A stretch of 64,000 nucleotides of DNA from Cordia subcordata (taxonomy: Eukaryota; Streptophyta; Magnoliopsida; Boraginales; Cordiaceae): contig JAPTOF010000011.1 of the NCBI GenBank assembly GCA_028554755.1, forward strand, positions 5,174,501-5,238,500. The letters are read 5' to 3'. Position numbers and translations under genes: made by a program. The notes beneath the pieces are model-generated. The model did not search any database and was not told the DNA's origin. It worked only from the letters and a program-made list of their open reading frames with translations. Below are positions 13,133 to 24,059 of this stretch, piece by piece. Every line of letters starts with the position of its first letter. The stretch's first letter is position 1.

Positions 13133-13512
13133 TCACTGATGATCACCTCAAGAGCATTTGCCACCCTTGAAATGATGAAATCTATTTCCATCCCTCAAAA
13201 TGATCTCTCTCCTGGTCACTTCGGCTATTAACTTGATTGCAGAATAGTAGTCACCACAAACTGGCAAATTTTTCATTACTCTAATAAGCACACCCTTAGG
13301 CAACTTATAAAGTCCATATGCCACTGCCAGCTTCTCACTACGATGTCCACGTCGTGTAGAACAAAACTACAGTCATCACTATATCTTGCCTATCTTAGCA
13401 GTATGTCTAATTTGTCCAACATCTTAATGATCAAATGATGCTCAGGAAGCGGTTTGCTTTCTCCGCCAGTGAACATATGAACTTTCTTGTCCACCTCAAT
13501 CCAGTGATGTTG
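13133..13512 (-). pseudogene. 3' tail of a dead DYW-type pentatricopeptide (PPR) gene
   Basis: The minus-strand translation follows the E+/DYW end of plant organelle RNA-editing PPR proteins. It begins HWIEVDKKVHMFTGG, then CSFVLHDVD, the [10 protein letters not shown] part of the HSE deaminase motif, [32 protein letters not shown], and ends CSxGDHQ. Decay is clear: the usual CGDCH metal site reads CGDYY, a TGA interrupts the final CSCGD block, the last DYW reads DHQ, and there are frame breaks and stops before the HSE region. The upstream end of the homology stops exactly where the Athila-type LTR begins (about 13512), so the gene was probably cut by that insertion. No PPR repeats were found beyond the element. 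Confidence 0.85.
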
Positions 13513-15061
13513 TTTTAAAAACTTGCAAGTGCACGGATCAGAAGTAGTGCAGTGTGTGCAAGAGTGCGGGTGTCATCTCCTCAGGGAGGCCTCTAACTAT
13601 AGTTCTAAGTCCTATATGTCCTAGATTAACTATGTGTAGAAACGAAATTATTTTTTTGAGATTTTATTTTTTGAATTTTGAATTGAAAGGAACTCTAAAC
13701 TATCCTATTGAAAATAAAGTGCTCAAATTAAACTAAAGGTAAATGAAAAGCAAATGAGAAGAAAGCAACTGACTACGGGAATTTGATGATGGGAAACAGC
13801 CTAGGGTCGGATTACTTCCTATGTTCAGCTAATGATTTGATTGACTAACAATGGACTGTGGGCAATCAATTGTACTCTAATGCCTTAGTTTATTTGCTAG
13901 CCTTATTATCCTTAATTAAAGGTGCACTCCTATCCCTAAGTGGGCCCTTTTTAGAACGTAGGTTTGTCTTACTAATTAAGGCTTTACAAATAAACTAATA
14001 ACCTAAGTGATTTGACTAATCCAAGTTGATTAAGGGACACCCCTTAATTATGTTTCAAACTGAGGATGGAACCAATTAATCCTAAGCTTGTTCAAGCGCA
14101 ATTAGCAAATCTAGCAAGCAATAGATCATGGCTCACACATTAACAATGTTTCATGCTAAACACAAGACCAATAGTCATAAACAATTATAACAAGCATGCA
14201 TAAACTCTCTTGGGACTTTCAACAAACACATAGACATGTTATAGTAAAGTCTTCAACAATTCTCCACAAGTTATGCAATGAACATGCCTCACAAAATCAA
14301 TAAAAAGTCAAAATCCAACACTAAGTCATAACATAATCCATAATCTAACCCTAGTCTAAAACAATTAGTTCAACATGCTAAAAGAGATTGGAAAACTGAA
14401 AATTAACCTCTCAAACATCAATTCCATGTCTAAGAAATTAAATATCAAGTATAGAACCTCTTCCCGTTTACTTTTGAGCTCTTATCTGGCTCTGAAACGT
14501 AATTTCTTGCTCCAAAAATCTTTCCCACAAAAATCTGCAACAAAATAGCTCAACTTTTGGCTTCAAAATAGGCTCAAACATGCAAAATCTCACCGTAGGT
14601 TAGTGTATCCAATTAAGACCAAGCTAAAGGAAGGCAAAGAAAACAGAAGTCCTCTTCTCGTGGTGTATTTAAGGTTGTTTTTATGTATTTTTCTACAGGA
14701 ATTCTTGTTGAAAAATTGTCCCAAAAGCACTCCAAGTAGGCCCTTTTTAATATCGTGTGTAAGTGTATATTATGCAAATATGTATGTGAGGGTATGGGTG
14801 TGTTGTATGTATATGTGTGAGTATGGCGTGCTACCAAGTAAAGCAGAAGAGGAGGGTTCTTAGGTCTAGTTTTTTTTTCTTTTAGGTCGGTGCTTTGAGT
14901 TGTTTTCCAAAAAAATTGGGTTGCTCAAGCTTTTCCCTTTTTCTCTTTCTTGAAAGAAATGTGCTTGTGTGCTATGTGTTTGCTTAATATATACATAATA
15001 TAATATATTAAATGCATGGTAAAAGAAGGGGTCCACAGGTCAGCTAAGTTAGCCATATATT

Positions 15062-15122
<61 letters not shown>

Positions 15123-15532
15123 TTTAACATCTAACACTAAAGTATTAAAATTAACCTATGTCCTAAAACCCTAAAACTAATTAATATGTCTTAAATACTT
15201 GATTAACCCTAATTCTAATTAACCTAATTTATTAATTTACTTAACTTTCTAATTCCTAATTAAACTAAGTTAATAATTAACTTGATTAATTCTAATTAAA
15301 CTAAAACCTGCTAATTAATTAATTAATTAAAACTCAAACTAAACTACTACTAATTAAAACAATAAATAATAAAAAGAGTATAAAAAGATAAGAAAAAGAG
15401 CACACTACACACAAACACTCATGTCACTCAAAGCACTCAAAAGCCCAAAATAGCCAAAACTAGCACTGGAACACGCACTCAAACACACTCTAAATCATGC
15501 AATTTACACCTTAAATACACATACATCAATAA
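13513..15532 (-). repeat. 3' LTR of the Athila-type element
   Basis: On the minus strand the LTR appears to start near 15532, just after a purine-rich tract ending 'ggtttggag', and to end near 13513 with the 'gtgcacttgcaag' block that lies at the LTR 3' end in this group. It contains the 'gatgacacccgcact' block also seen near 6520. With no second LTR the edges are estimates. The inside is AT-rich and non-coding. Confidence 0.6.
15065..15117. repeat. (TA)n microsatellite inside the LTR
   Basis: About 25 uninterrupted TA units. Confidence 0.95.
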
Positions 15533-17065
15533 CTCCAAACCTTTTCTTGCTTGCACCCAAGCAAGAATGTTCCTAAGTTTATCTCATGATGCTCAAAGGG
15601 TTGCCAAAAGCATAGACTTGCTATCTTGACGAATCTAAGGAGTATGAGGGGTCATTCCTATTGTAAAAGGGATCTCCAAGCCTTTTTCGGATCCTCCTCT
15701 CAATTACAAGGGTTCTCGTACCTCTCGAAAACTCACCAAGTAGCTAGAACACCACAAACCTAGGATCCCCACTCATGCACCCAGGATGTTGATATTTCGT
15801 GCCCCCATCAACTAACATGGCCTCCGAACATGCACTTAACCCAAAGATACAAGGAAAAGAGAGAATTACATCACAATGGCTTGCAATTGGCGTAAAAGCC
15901 TTATTTACGATACAATGGAATGATGTTCTCGGTGAATGGGGCCCCCGTGTAGCGAGCTTTCAACTAGCACATCCCAGCCACTTAAGGCATAGGGTATTGG
16001 GCATACTAACTTGGGTTTCGCCAACCATTTCAAACAGAAAATCAAAGAAAGAGAACTAAACATGTGTCAAATTGACATTGTGTCATTTGAAACTTATTCA
16101 ACACACTTCATTTTTTTCTTGCCATTTGGCCTTTTTCACATTTTTCACTTTATTTTATTTTTTTATTTTAAATTTTTTTCCATTTTTTTCACCGTTCTTT
16201 TTTGCATTTTTTCTTTTTTTTCGATGCATAACATAAACATGAAGAAAAAGAAAAAGAAGGGCTAAGACACATTAAAAGAACCAATCAAGTAAGGGACACC
16301 CACATCAACAACCATCTAAAAAAACATTTTTTCTAACCAGGTTGTGGGGCAACTATAAGGTGTATTCTTAAAAGTGCTCACTCCCTATAGTTTTCAAAAA
16401 GATTCTCTTCAGAGTCTTGGTTCTCCCTCTATTCCATTCATCCTCACAATATAGTCTCATCTTTGCCAATCAATTAAGCCAATCAACAAAAGCCAATACT
16501 CCAATCAACAAAGAGGCAAACGACTCTACATGTATAAAAAATAAAAAAAAATTTCACCATTTTGAGCTAAACAAAGCAAATCTACCCTTTATGTCAAATC
16601 TGGAAAACGAATAGAACTCCCACATCCCCAAACCTAAACTTTGCTTGTCCTCAATCAAATAGCAATTAACAGCGCCAACAAACAAACAATAAAACACATG
16701 TATAGGAAGTGTGGAAAGGGTAAAAAAATAAGGCCAAGAGGATGGAAAGATACAACCTTGTGTTCGTGTGATTTCACAAATGCTAATGCAATTCCAATTT
16801 TCTATTATCCTGTTTCTTGTAAATACACCAATACTCAAAGAGCACACGAGATTAGTAGACATATGCCATGCAAATCTGCATTGGCATTAACAAATAAGAA
16901 CAAAGATGTATGCAAAAAATGGAGAAAGGGATTGCAAGGAAGGAGAACAAAGCTCTAGCTATTAAAAGGAAAAGGAAAAAAAAACACATGAAAACAAAAA
17001 GGAAACAATGAAATTGCCAAAATCTAGGTTAACCATCATGCCGTCAGCCAGGCAAGCTCCATTCA
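15533..17065 (-). other. Non-coding 3' region of the Athila-type element
   Basis: Between the pol stop and the LTR. It holds polypurine-type tracts beside 'cttgtcctcaa' (near 16640) and long T-rich runs (16100-16230). The short open stretches here are low-complexity and show no domain. A long non-coding segment between pol and the 3' LTR is usual in Athila elements. Confidence 0.6.
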
Positions 17066-18840
17066 TCAAGTGTAATATGAAGGCTCTTGAAGCTCGATGG
17101 TCTCTACTCGAGCCATGCTCGGGTCAATTAAATGCTTCAGGCGCTGCCCATTCACAATCAATACTCGTCCGTCCTTCATATCCTTGATCTTTATCGCTCC
17201 ATAAGGGTATGCTTCAATAACCTCGTACAAACCATCCTATCAACTTCTTAATTAAAGAGCTTTAATCTAGAATTAAACAACCAAACTTTTTCAGTAGGAG
17301 AGAAAAATTTACTAAGAATATGCCTATCGTACATTTTCTTCATTCTCTCTTTATAAAGCTTGCGCCTCTTCATATCTCAACTCCTCCAGCTCAGCTAAGT
17401 CAAGCTTTCTTTTCTCACCTGCAATAGACAAGTCAAAATTTAAAGCCTTTAGCCTAATACGCTTTATGCTCTAACTCGACAAGTAGACGGAAAGTCTTCC
17501 CATACACCAACCTATTTGGAGACATGCTTATAAGGGTCTTGTACGTATTACGGTAGGCCTATAATGCATCACTCAATCTGCAAGACCAATCTTTCCTATC
17601 AGGCCTAACCGTTTTATCTAGAATTGACTTGACCACCCTATTTGATACTTTAACCTGTCCATTCGTCTAAGAGTGATACGAGGTAGCAATCTTATGAGTG
17701 ATTGAATATTTTTTAAGTAAAGCCTCAAGTGTCTGATGGCAAAAGTGCTTTTCTCCATCACTAATCAAGACTCGTGGTACCCCAAACCTAGAAAAGATGT
17801 GCTCTCGAATGAACTTAACCACAACCTTGTGGTCATTGGTTCTGGTAGGGATTGCCTTAACCCACTTGGACACATAGTCAACAACCACTAAGATGTATTG
17901 ATACCCAAAGGAAGGTGGAAACGGACCCATAAAATCAATTCCCCAAACATCAAAAAGTTTGCACACAAGAATAAGGGAAAGGGGCATCATATTGCTCCTA
18001 GAAATGAACCCAAAATTTTGACATCTAACACACTTTTTACAAAATTCCTAGACATCTCTAAAGAGTGTGTGCCAATAGAATCCACTTTGCAAGACTTTAG
18101 CTGCAATTTTGTTTCCTCTAAAGTGACCTACACATGCCTTACCGCGACACATATTCATAATATTTTCAAACATGCTCTTTGGAACACACCTACGAATCAC
18201 CTGATCTGCACACACCTTAAAGAGATAAGGATCTTCCCCAAAAGAAATGCTTAACCTGCAAATAAAACCTATCATTTTCTCTCTTCTCTCAATGGGGTGG
18301 CAATTGACCTGTGACAACATAATTCACTAAATGCGTATACCATGGTATGTGATGTAAGACAACAAACAATTGTTCATCCGAACAAGACTCACAAAAGGGA
18401 ATGGAATCATTAGGCGACTCGTGAATGAGATGGGACAAATGATTAGCAACATAATTCTCACTACCCTTCTTATCTCTAATCTCCATGTCAAATTCCTGCA
18501 AAAGGAGCATCCACCTAATCAAGCGGAGTTTAGATTCACTCTTAGACAAAAGATACCTCAAAGCCTCATGATCGGTGTAAACTATGACCTTAGACCCAAG
18601 AATATATGATCGAAACTTATCAAGGGAGAACACTCTTGCTAAAAGCTCTTTCTCGGTAGTGATGTAATTCTTCTAAGCCTCATCTAAAGTCTTACTAGTA
18701 TAGTAGATCACATGGGGCAATCTATCCTTACACTGTCCTAATACAGCTCCTACGGCAAAATCTGATGCATCACACATAATCTCAAAAAGAAGATTGTAAT
18801 CAGGTGATTGGATAATAGGAGAAGAGAATCCTTACGTTTA
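17066..18840 (-). pseudogene. Athila-type pol remnant: RNase H and integrase
   Basis: In minus-strand order: CDASDFAVGAVLGQ and [11 protein letters not shown] (RNase H, about 18790-18500); the zinc-binding integrase start with FYWHTLF (about 18100); the integrase core with [17 protein letters not shown] text (WGIDFMGPF here) and [13 protein letters not shown] (17990-17667), giving the first two core Asp positions; a NTYKTLISMSPNRLVYG block (about 17560-17500); and a C-terminal GQRLKHLID block ending at a TGA (17066-17068). Several stops and frame changes break the frame, for example near 17658 and 18675. The segment begins after the missing reverse transcriptase. Confidence 0.85.
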
Positions 18841-20681
18841 GGAGGAGATGGAGAGACGAGAATGCTATTAAATCCCTCAGCTAGCCTTACTTTCTTAGGT
18901 ACATGTGCCTGAATCCTACACTTTTGAGTGCATAAATCTTTCAAGAACTTAGCGTATGCAGAAATTTGTTTAATCACTTCTAAGAAAGACAAATTAACAT
19001 TCACATGCTTAAAAGTCTCTAAAATTGCATTCTTCTTATATTCTTTTCCTTTGTCACTACCTAAGGCTTGAGGAAATGGTGCCTTAAGTGTATGTTGCGT
19101 TCTAGGTGAAGGAATAACAGTGTCATTTAATTCTCTAGATTCATCCACATATGCATCATCTATTTTCTTTTTGCCTATTATGCTCAATTGTCTATGTGTT
19201 GCATCTAGATCCATTCCATTATCCCATTTCTTTCTATTCATAAGCACCATAATCGTATTCGCCTATTCATGCCTTTTAAGATTCTCTATAGTTTGTGCTA
19301 GTAACTTACCCTTCTCTCTTCTCGCTAAGGCATTCGTAAGTCGACCAATTTGTTGTTCTAGCCCAGTCATAGTCTGTGCAGTGTTAGCAAATTGACTCAT
19401 TTGTTGCTTTAATTTAGTTATAGCTTATGAGAGCAAGTGCACCAATTGAGTGTGATTATCCAATTTCTACAAGGCTTTTAAAACTTTTTCCTCAAAGTTA
19501 GAACTATATTGACTGGTAGGCATAGAAGGAGGAGTAGGAGATGCATACCTTGGTCCAAGTTGAAAACTAAGAGGTTGAGACATACCAAAAGAATTTGCTT
19601 GAGGAATTCTAAACGGTGGCACACCTTCTTGTGATTATTGCTTCCATGAAAAATTTGGGTGGTTGCACCATCCTAGGCTGTACGTGTTGGAGTAAGGATT
19701 GTTGTTTTGTGGTTATCCTTAAGCTACACATGCCTCGTCAATGAAAATTGGTTAGCCAATAGACAATGAACAATAGAATGAGAGCATTCATCCACAAAAT
19801 TAGTACCTACTACTTTCACAGACTCTTTATTGATTGACAATAATTGATTGATCTTTTTAGTTAACATGTCAACTTTTAGAGCAAGATCATTTTATGATGA
19901 AATCTCATACAAACTCTTTCTAGCCCCCCTATTATCAACACACGAATAAGGTGCATGTTGCTGAGAATTCTCACTAAGGTGCCCAAATAATAGCCAAGCC
20001 TCTTCAGGACTCTTATACAAAAACATACCCCCACATGTTTCATTTACCATCTACTTATAACTCAGACAAACCTTGGTAAAAATATTGCACTAGCTTTCAA
20101 TCAGTAATGTCATGATGAGGGCAATTACGCAACATCTCTAAAAATCTCTCCCAACTCTCATGGATTAACTCATTATCAAATTGCACGAACTTAGTGATTT
20201 CCTTTCTCATGGTAACTATCTTTGCTGTCAAATAAAACTTAACTAAGAAGTCTCTTTAAAGACCTACCCAAGATGTGATAGAACCTAAGGGAAGAGTGTT
20301 CAAGTAATGCTTCGCTCTATCCTTAAGAGAGAAAGGAAACATTCTCATGCAAACTGCCTCATCACTAATACCTCTAATCTTAAATATGGAACAAACTTCT
20401 AAAAATGCATTAATGTGATAATATAGGTTCTCGTTACTAAGGCCACAAAAGGTAGGGAGATTCTACAATAATTGCTGCTTAATCTCAAAATCAACCTCCC
20501 CTATTTTAGGTAATACAATTGTCATGGGTAGAGTGTATACAATGGGAGTGAAAAAGTCTCTAATGGCTCTAGGTCTATCATGGGCTTGCATAGGACGAAG
20601 GTCTTGCTTAGGTGGGTCTTGGGCATTTTCATTATTAAACCCTTGCTAAAGAATAGGTGCTTCATTTTGATTCTCAGCCAT
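18841..20681 (-). pseudogene. Athila-type gag remnant
   Basis: Starts at ATG 20681 and reads through MAENQNEAPIL, VDFEIKQQLL, FKIRGISDEAVCMRMFPFSL, LNTLPLGSI and ESWERFLEMLRNCPHH, the usual text of Athila capsid proteins. It is broken by stops (the first after about 11 codons) and frame changes. The downstream part (19250-18840) has the ORF2 start region with SAYAKFLKDL and KVRLAEG. It then joins directly to pre-RNase H text at about 18840, so protease and reverse transcriptase are gone. Confidence 0.85.
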
Positions 20682-21089
20682 TTTTAGATATTGTTCAACT
20701 TTCAATTTTGCTTGTCTTTTTTTATGTGCAAAAGTTCTTTTAATTTCGAGATCAAAAGGGACTAATTCTCTATTCAGAGAACGTTGCCCGTGCATGCAAC
20801 ATAAATAAACCAACTAAAGTCCATAGCTAATGAACTAGAGCAACATAATAGTAAAAGAAAATAAACAAGATAAAATAAACTACAGAAAATAAAAGCAAAT
20901 AAAAAAACAACTAACAAATAAATTAATCCAAAAGAAAAGAAAAATAAAATAAACAACTACTTCCTAAAAAATAAAATTAAAAGAAACTAAAATATCATTT
21001 TGTTTTTTTTTAATTTTTTCAAAAGAAAAAATCGCAAGAAAAAAATGCAAAACTAAAAATAAAAAAATTCTTAACAACTGGACGCCAAT

Positions 21090-21107
21090 TCCCCGGCAAC
21101 AGCGCCA
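21090..21107 (-). promoter_or_regulatory. Retrotransposon primer-binding site, tRNA-Asp
   Basis: The plus strand reads TCCCCGGCAACAGCGCCA, matching the 3' end of plant tRNA-Asp (with CCA) at 17 of 18 bases. It is the site where tRNA-Asp primes minus-strand DNA in Athila-group elements. It lies about 410 bases before the gag start, as expected for a leader, but no LTR abuts it. Confidence 0.85.
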
Positions 21108-21501
21108 TACATGAAATTAATGTGTAATTGTGCTGTGGTAACGAAACACGTCTTGTGATTTAAATTACCATGTAATACTAAATAGTGTAGTTACTATCAT
21201 AGTAATTATACTATGGTGTCTAAACAGGCTTTAAAGAAAAAGAAGAGTGGGAGTTTTATAAGAGCGGAGAGAATTAATCTTTGTTTGGATTGAAAAATGT
21301 CAAAGGATAACAAAGGATCGTAGATATTTCTTGTTTGTTGGAATGAACATAAAAGAAAGGATAAATTTTATGTGAAATGGACTTTCATGCCATTTTGAAT
21401 TTTATGTCCAAAGGGAGGGAGAGATAAAAAAAATCATTTTTAGATAAAAGAATTTCACTTCCTTCCAAATGACCTCAAATTGGAGGAATTGCTTTTAGAG
21501 G
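21108..21501. other. Unassigned repeat-like DNA next to the primer site
   Basis: Where the 5' LTR should lie there is instead AT-rich DNA with no LTR homology. The motif 'gtaattgtgctgtgg' near 21123 suggests another insertion, but no ends could be defined. Confidence 0.4.
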
Positions 21502-22106
21502 GCGTTTGTTTGGCTTTTAAACTGATCAAATCTGCTTAAAGCACAATTTAAACTAGTCCACATGTTTGTTTTTAATAAAAAGATGTTATTTTTTTAAATG
21601 ACTTGATTTAGAATTAAAAAAACTCGCTACTCTCAGCTTTTGCATTACAACTTTAAGCCAATAGACAAAAAAAATAAATTTGACCAAATTATTTACTATT
21701 TTTTCCTTACTTTTTATATCTATTATCCTTGAAAACTAAAAACATCCACATACAAACAACTATCTTTTTTAGATATTCTGTTATAGTATTTAATAATCTA
21801 TGTATTAGCATTATATATGTCATAAATTTAATTATAATCTTTTAGTAATGACTTTTTCAAAAACATTAAACAATTATATTTATAATTTAGATGGCATTTT
21901 ATTTTTGAGTCTTTAATGTCATTTTAACAATATGATTTAGCATTACTTAACCAAACAGTTATATCCTTATTTTTATAATTTAAACTTCTATTTAATCATA
22001 TAACTACTTAGAGTTAGTTAAAAAAAAAACACTTAAAGGCAAGGTTACTTCAAGTATTTCTTTTTTAAATTTAAATAAATAAATCCAAACACCTTCTTGA
22101 ACGATG
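21502..22106. mobile_element. Possible TIR element (about 0.6 kb)
   Basis: Left end 'gggcgtttgtttggctttta' and right end 'taaatccaaacaccttct' form an imperfect terminal inverted repeat of the 'gtttgg' type seen in several MITEs of this window. No ORF inside. No clear target duplication. Confidence 0.4.
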
Positions 22107-22289
22107 GGGGAATACCCCCTTTTGTCCATTATCCTCATACCATTAAAGAAGGGGATTGAAAAACCCATCCACTTATTGGTTTAGGGGGTAGGGCATCACC
22201 TCCATAAGGAAGAGAACACAAGTTTATGTCATGAGGAGTACACTTGTTGGGAGAGATTTCCCTCTTCTTCCTTTCCTTCCAGGGATGAA

Positions 22290-22740
22290 GGGATGATTAT
22301 TCGAGCGAAAACAAATTGAAATAATCGAAAATCAAAAAAACAAAATTTTAATAATTGAAACCGATTAAACTAAGGTAGATAACTGAAAAATCAATTTTTT
22401 GGGTTTGACCTCGAATTATTAACCAAAATAACTGCAAAAGAAAACATTATTAATAATAAATGAATCTCATTAAAATATATATAATACATAACCAAATAAT
22501 CCAAATTTACTGAAAATTGAACATAACTTCTAATCTTAAGTTTTAATACGAATTCGCTTATCGCTTCATCATTCGTCAAGGCTAATAAGCATAAGTAGCA
22601 AATGTACTGGAAATTGAACTATTCAATTAATTCGGCTCCTAATAGAAATTTACTTTTATTTAATCGAACCGAAGTCGAAAATTAAAATTATTAAAATATG
22701 AAAATCGGAACCGAACCAAATAAAAAATTAACCTAATAGT
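22290..22740. mobile_element. Degraded relative of the 12.4-kb hAT MITE
   Basis: Shares the 'ataatcgaaaa', 'aaccgatta' and 'aatcggaaccgaacc' motifs with the interior of the MITE at 12407-12908, but lacks its GGGGTGAGCA ends. Treated as an eroded copy. Confidence 0.35.
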
Positions 22741-24059
22741 AACAATTTCAACAAAGAATAAGCTTCACACACATGTAACTCAACTTGTTATGTAATATAG
22801 ACATTGGAATAGATTTGCTGGACTAGATTACCCTTTCTTAGTCGCATATAAGCTTGGACACATCACTGTTTCCATCTATCAACTACTTCAACTTCAAAAT
22901 GCATCAGGCACTATTTAGGGTTTTATTTTTATTGTTAAGTTTTTCTTATTTACTTTAAAAATACCATTTTGCTATGCGTTCATGAGCTTAACTTTGTTTC
23001 ATGTTGATTATTTTCGACCCTTTGTCACCATTTCTAATGTTGATAATTTTTTTGCACTGTGTTTTTGGAGCAGCAAAGCATGTCAACCAGCTCATATAAA
23101 AGTTACAATGAGTACCTTGAAGATCCCTTGCTTGATCTTTAATTTGTGCACCTTAGGTGTAATTACAAGCATAACAAGAAGACAAACCTACATATCATCT
23201 TGAAGAACAAACCTTCAAAGGTCACATGTTCTTTTCCTATCGAGTATGTAAATTCTTTATGTGGTGAGTCAAGAAAGGCCACCTGGAAAGGCAAAGCGCT
23301 TGATTTGTACCCTAGTATGAGCCTTGATGATGGAAAAAGTGATGAAGCATCATCATCAGCTTTCATGAAAAGCTCCAATATGTATAAGAAGAAGGAGAAT
23401 AAGGATGGTGATTAGTTCATAAAGTTTCTATGTCTTGTGTTGCTGCTGGTTGTTATCATTTTGTTATTCAAGTGATGTAACAGGGTTATTTTACTGGTTG
23501 ACATTATGTTAGTTGTACTAAGTGACAATATGTATGGTAGTTCTATCTATTTCAACTTATTTAGGTGTTTTTCTCTGATTATTTCCTCCTTTATTTGACT
23601 GATCAATATATTTGCACATTAAGTAATCAAAATGATAAGAGAAAAAACACTTTCAAAAAGCACATCAAGTAACAAAAAAAAAAAAAAAGATTTATTCAAT
23701 CTGTATCAATATATAACAAAGTGTTACCATTCTATCATAATGGTGTTGCACAATTTCTGCCAAAAATATGTTGTAGTATGTAGCAGTAATATACTAGAAC
23801 AAAAATATTAACATATTGCTATCCCAGTTGCTTAATACAAAATGAAACCAAAGTGCATTTTCTGACTTTCAACATCATAAATAGACACAAAATGAACAAG
23901 ACTTCAAGTCATGCTCTCCAAATACGTTGGTTGGTTGTTCTTAAAGTGAAGGCTCTTGAAGTAAAGGCTTTTGAAATAGAAGTTGTTGAAGTACTTCCAT
24001 CAGTGAGTGCATCATTTATGAAACTTGTGTAAATCCTACTAGTGTGTACATACCATCTG
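22741..24059. other. No recognised gene; short plus-strand open stretch
   Basis: A plus-strand stretch of about 90 codons at 23146-23415 is Lys/Ser rich (for example KNKPSKVTCSFPIEY and LDDGKSDEASSSAF) and is preceded by an open stretch at 22982-23203. No domain is recognisable. It may be a decayed exon or chance. The rest is AT-rich with an A15 run near 23680. Confidence 0.3.

Larger units (their letters stand above)
13513..21107 (-). mobile_element. Athila-type Ty3/gypsy retrotransposon, defective
   Basis: Reading on the minus strand: tRNA-Asp primer site (21090-21107), gag (from 20681), an ORF2 start region, RNase H, integrase, a long non-coding 3' region, then a 3' LTR of about 2 kb ending at about 13513. 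The reverse transcriptase core is deleted, and gag and pol have many stops. Beyond the primer site there is no 5' LTR: 21108 onward is unrelated DNA. Gag and integrase text and the tRNA-Asp primer are those of the Athila/Tat group. The element cannot encode its own mobilisation. Confidence 0.85.

Noticed and set aside
22982..23415. Small plus-strand gene
   Set aside because: Two short frames with no recognisable domain, no splice logic and transposon debris around them; listed only as unassigned.
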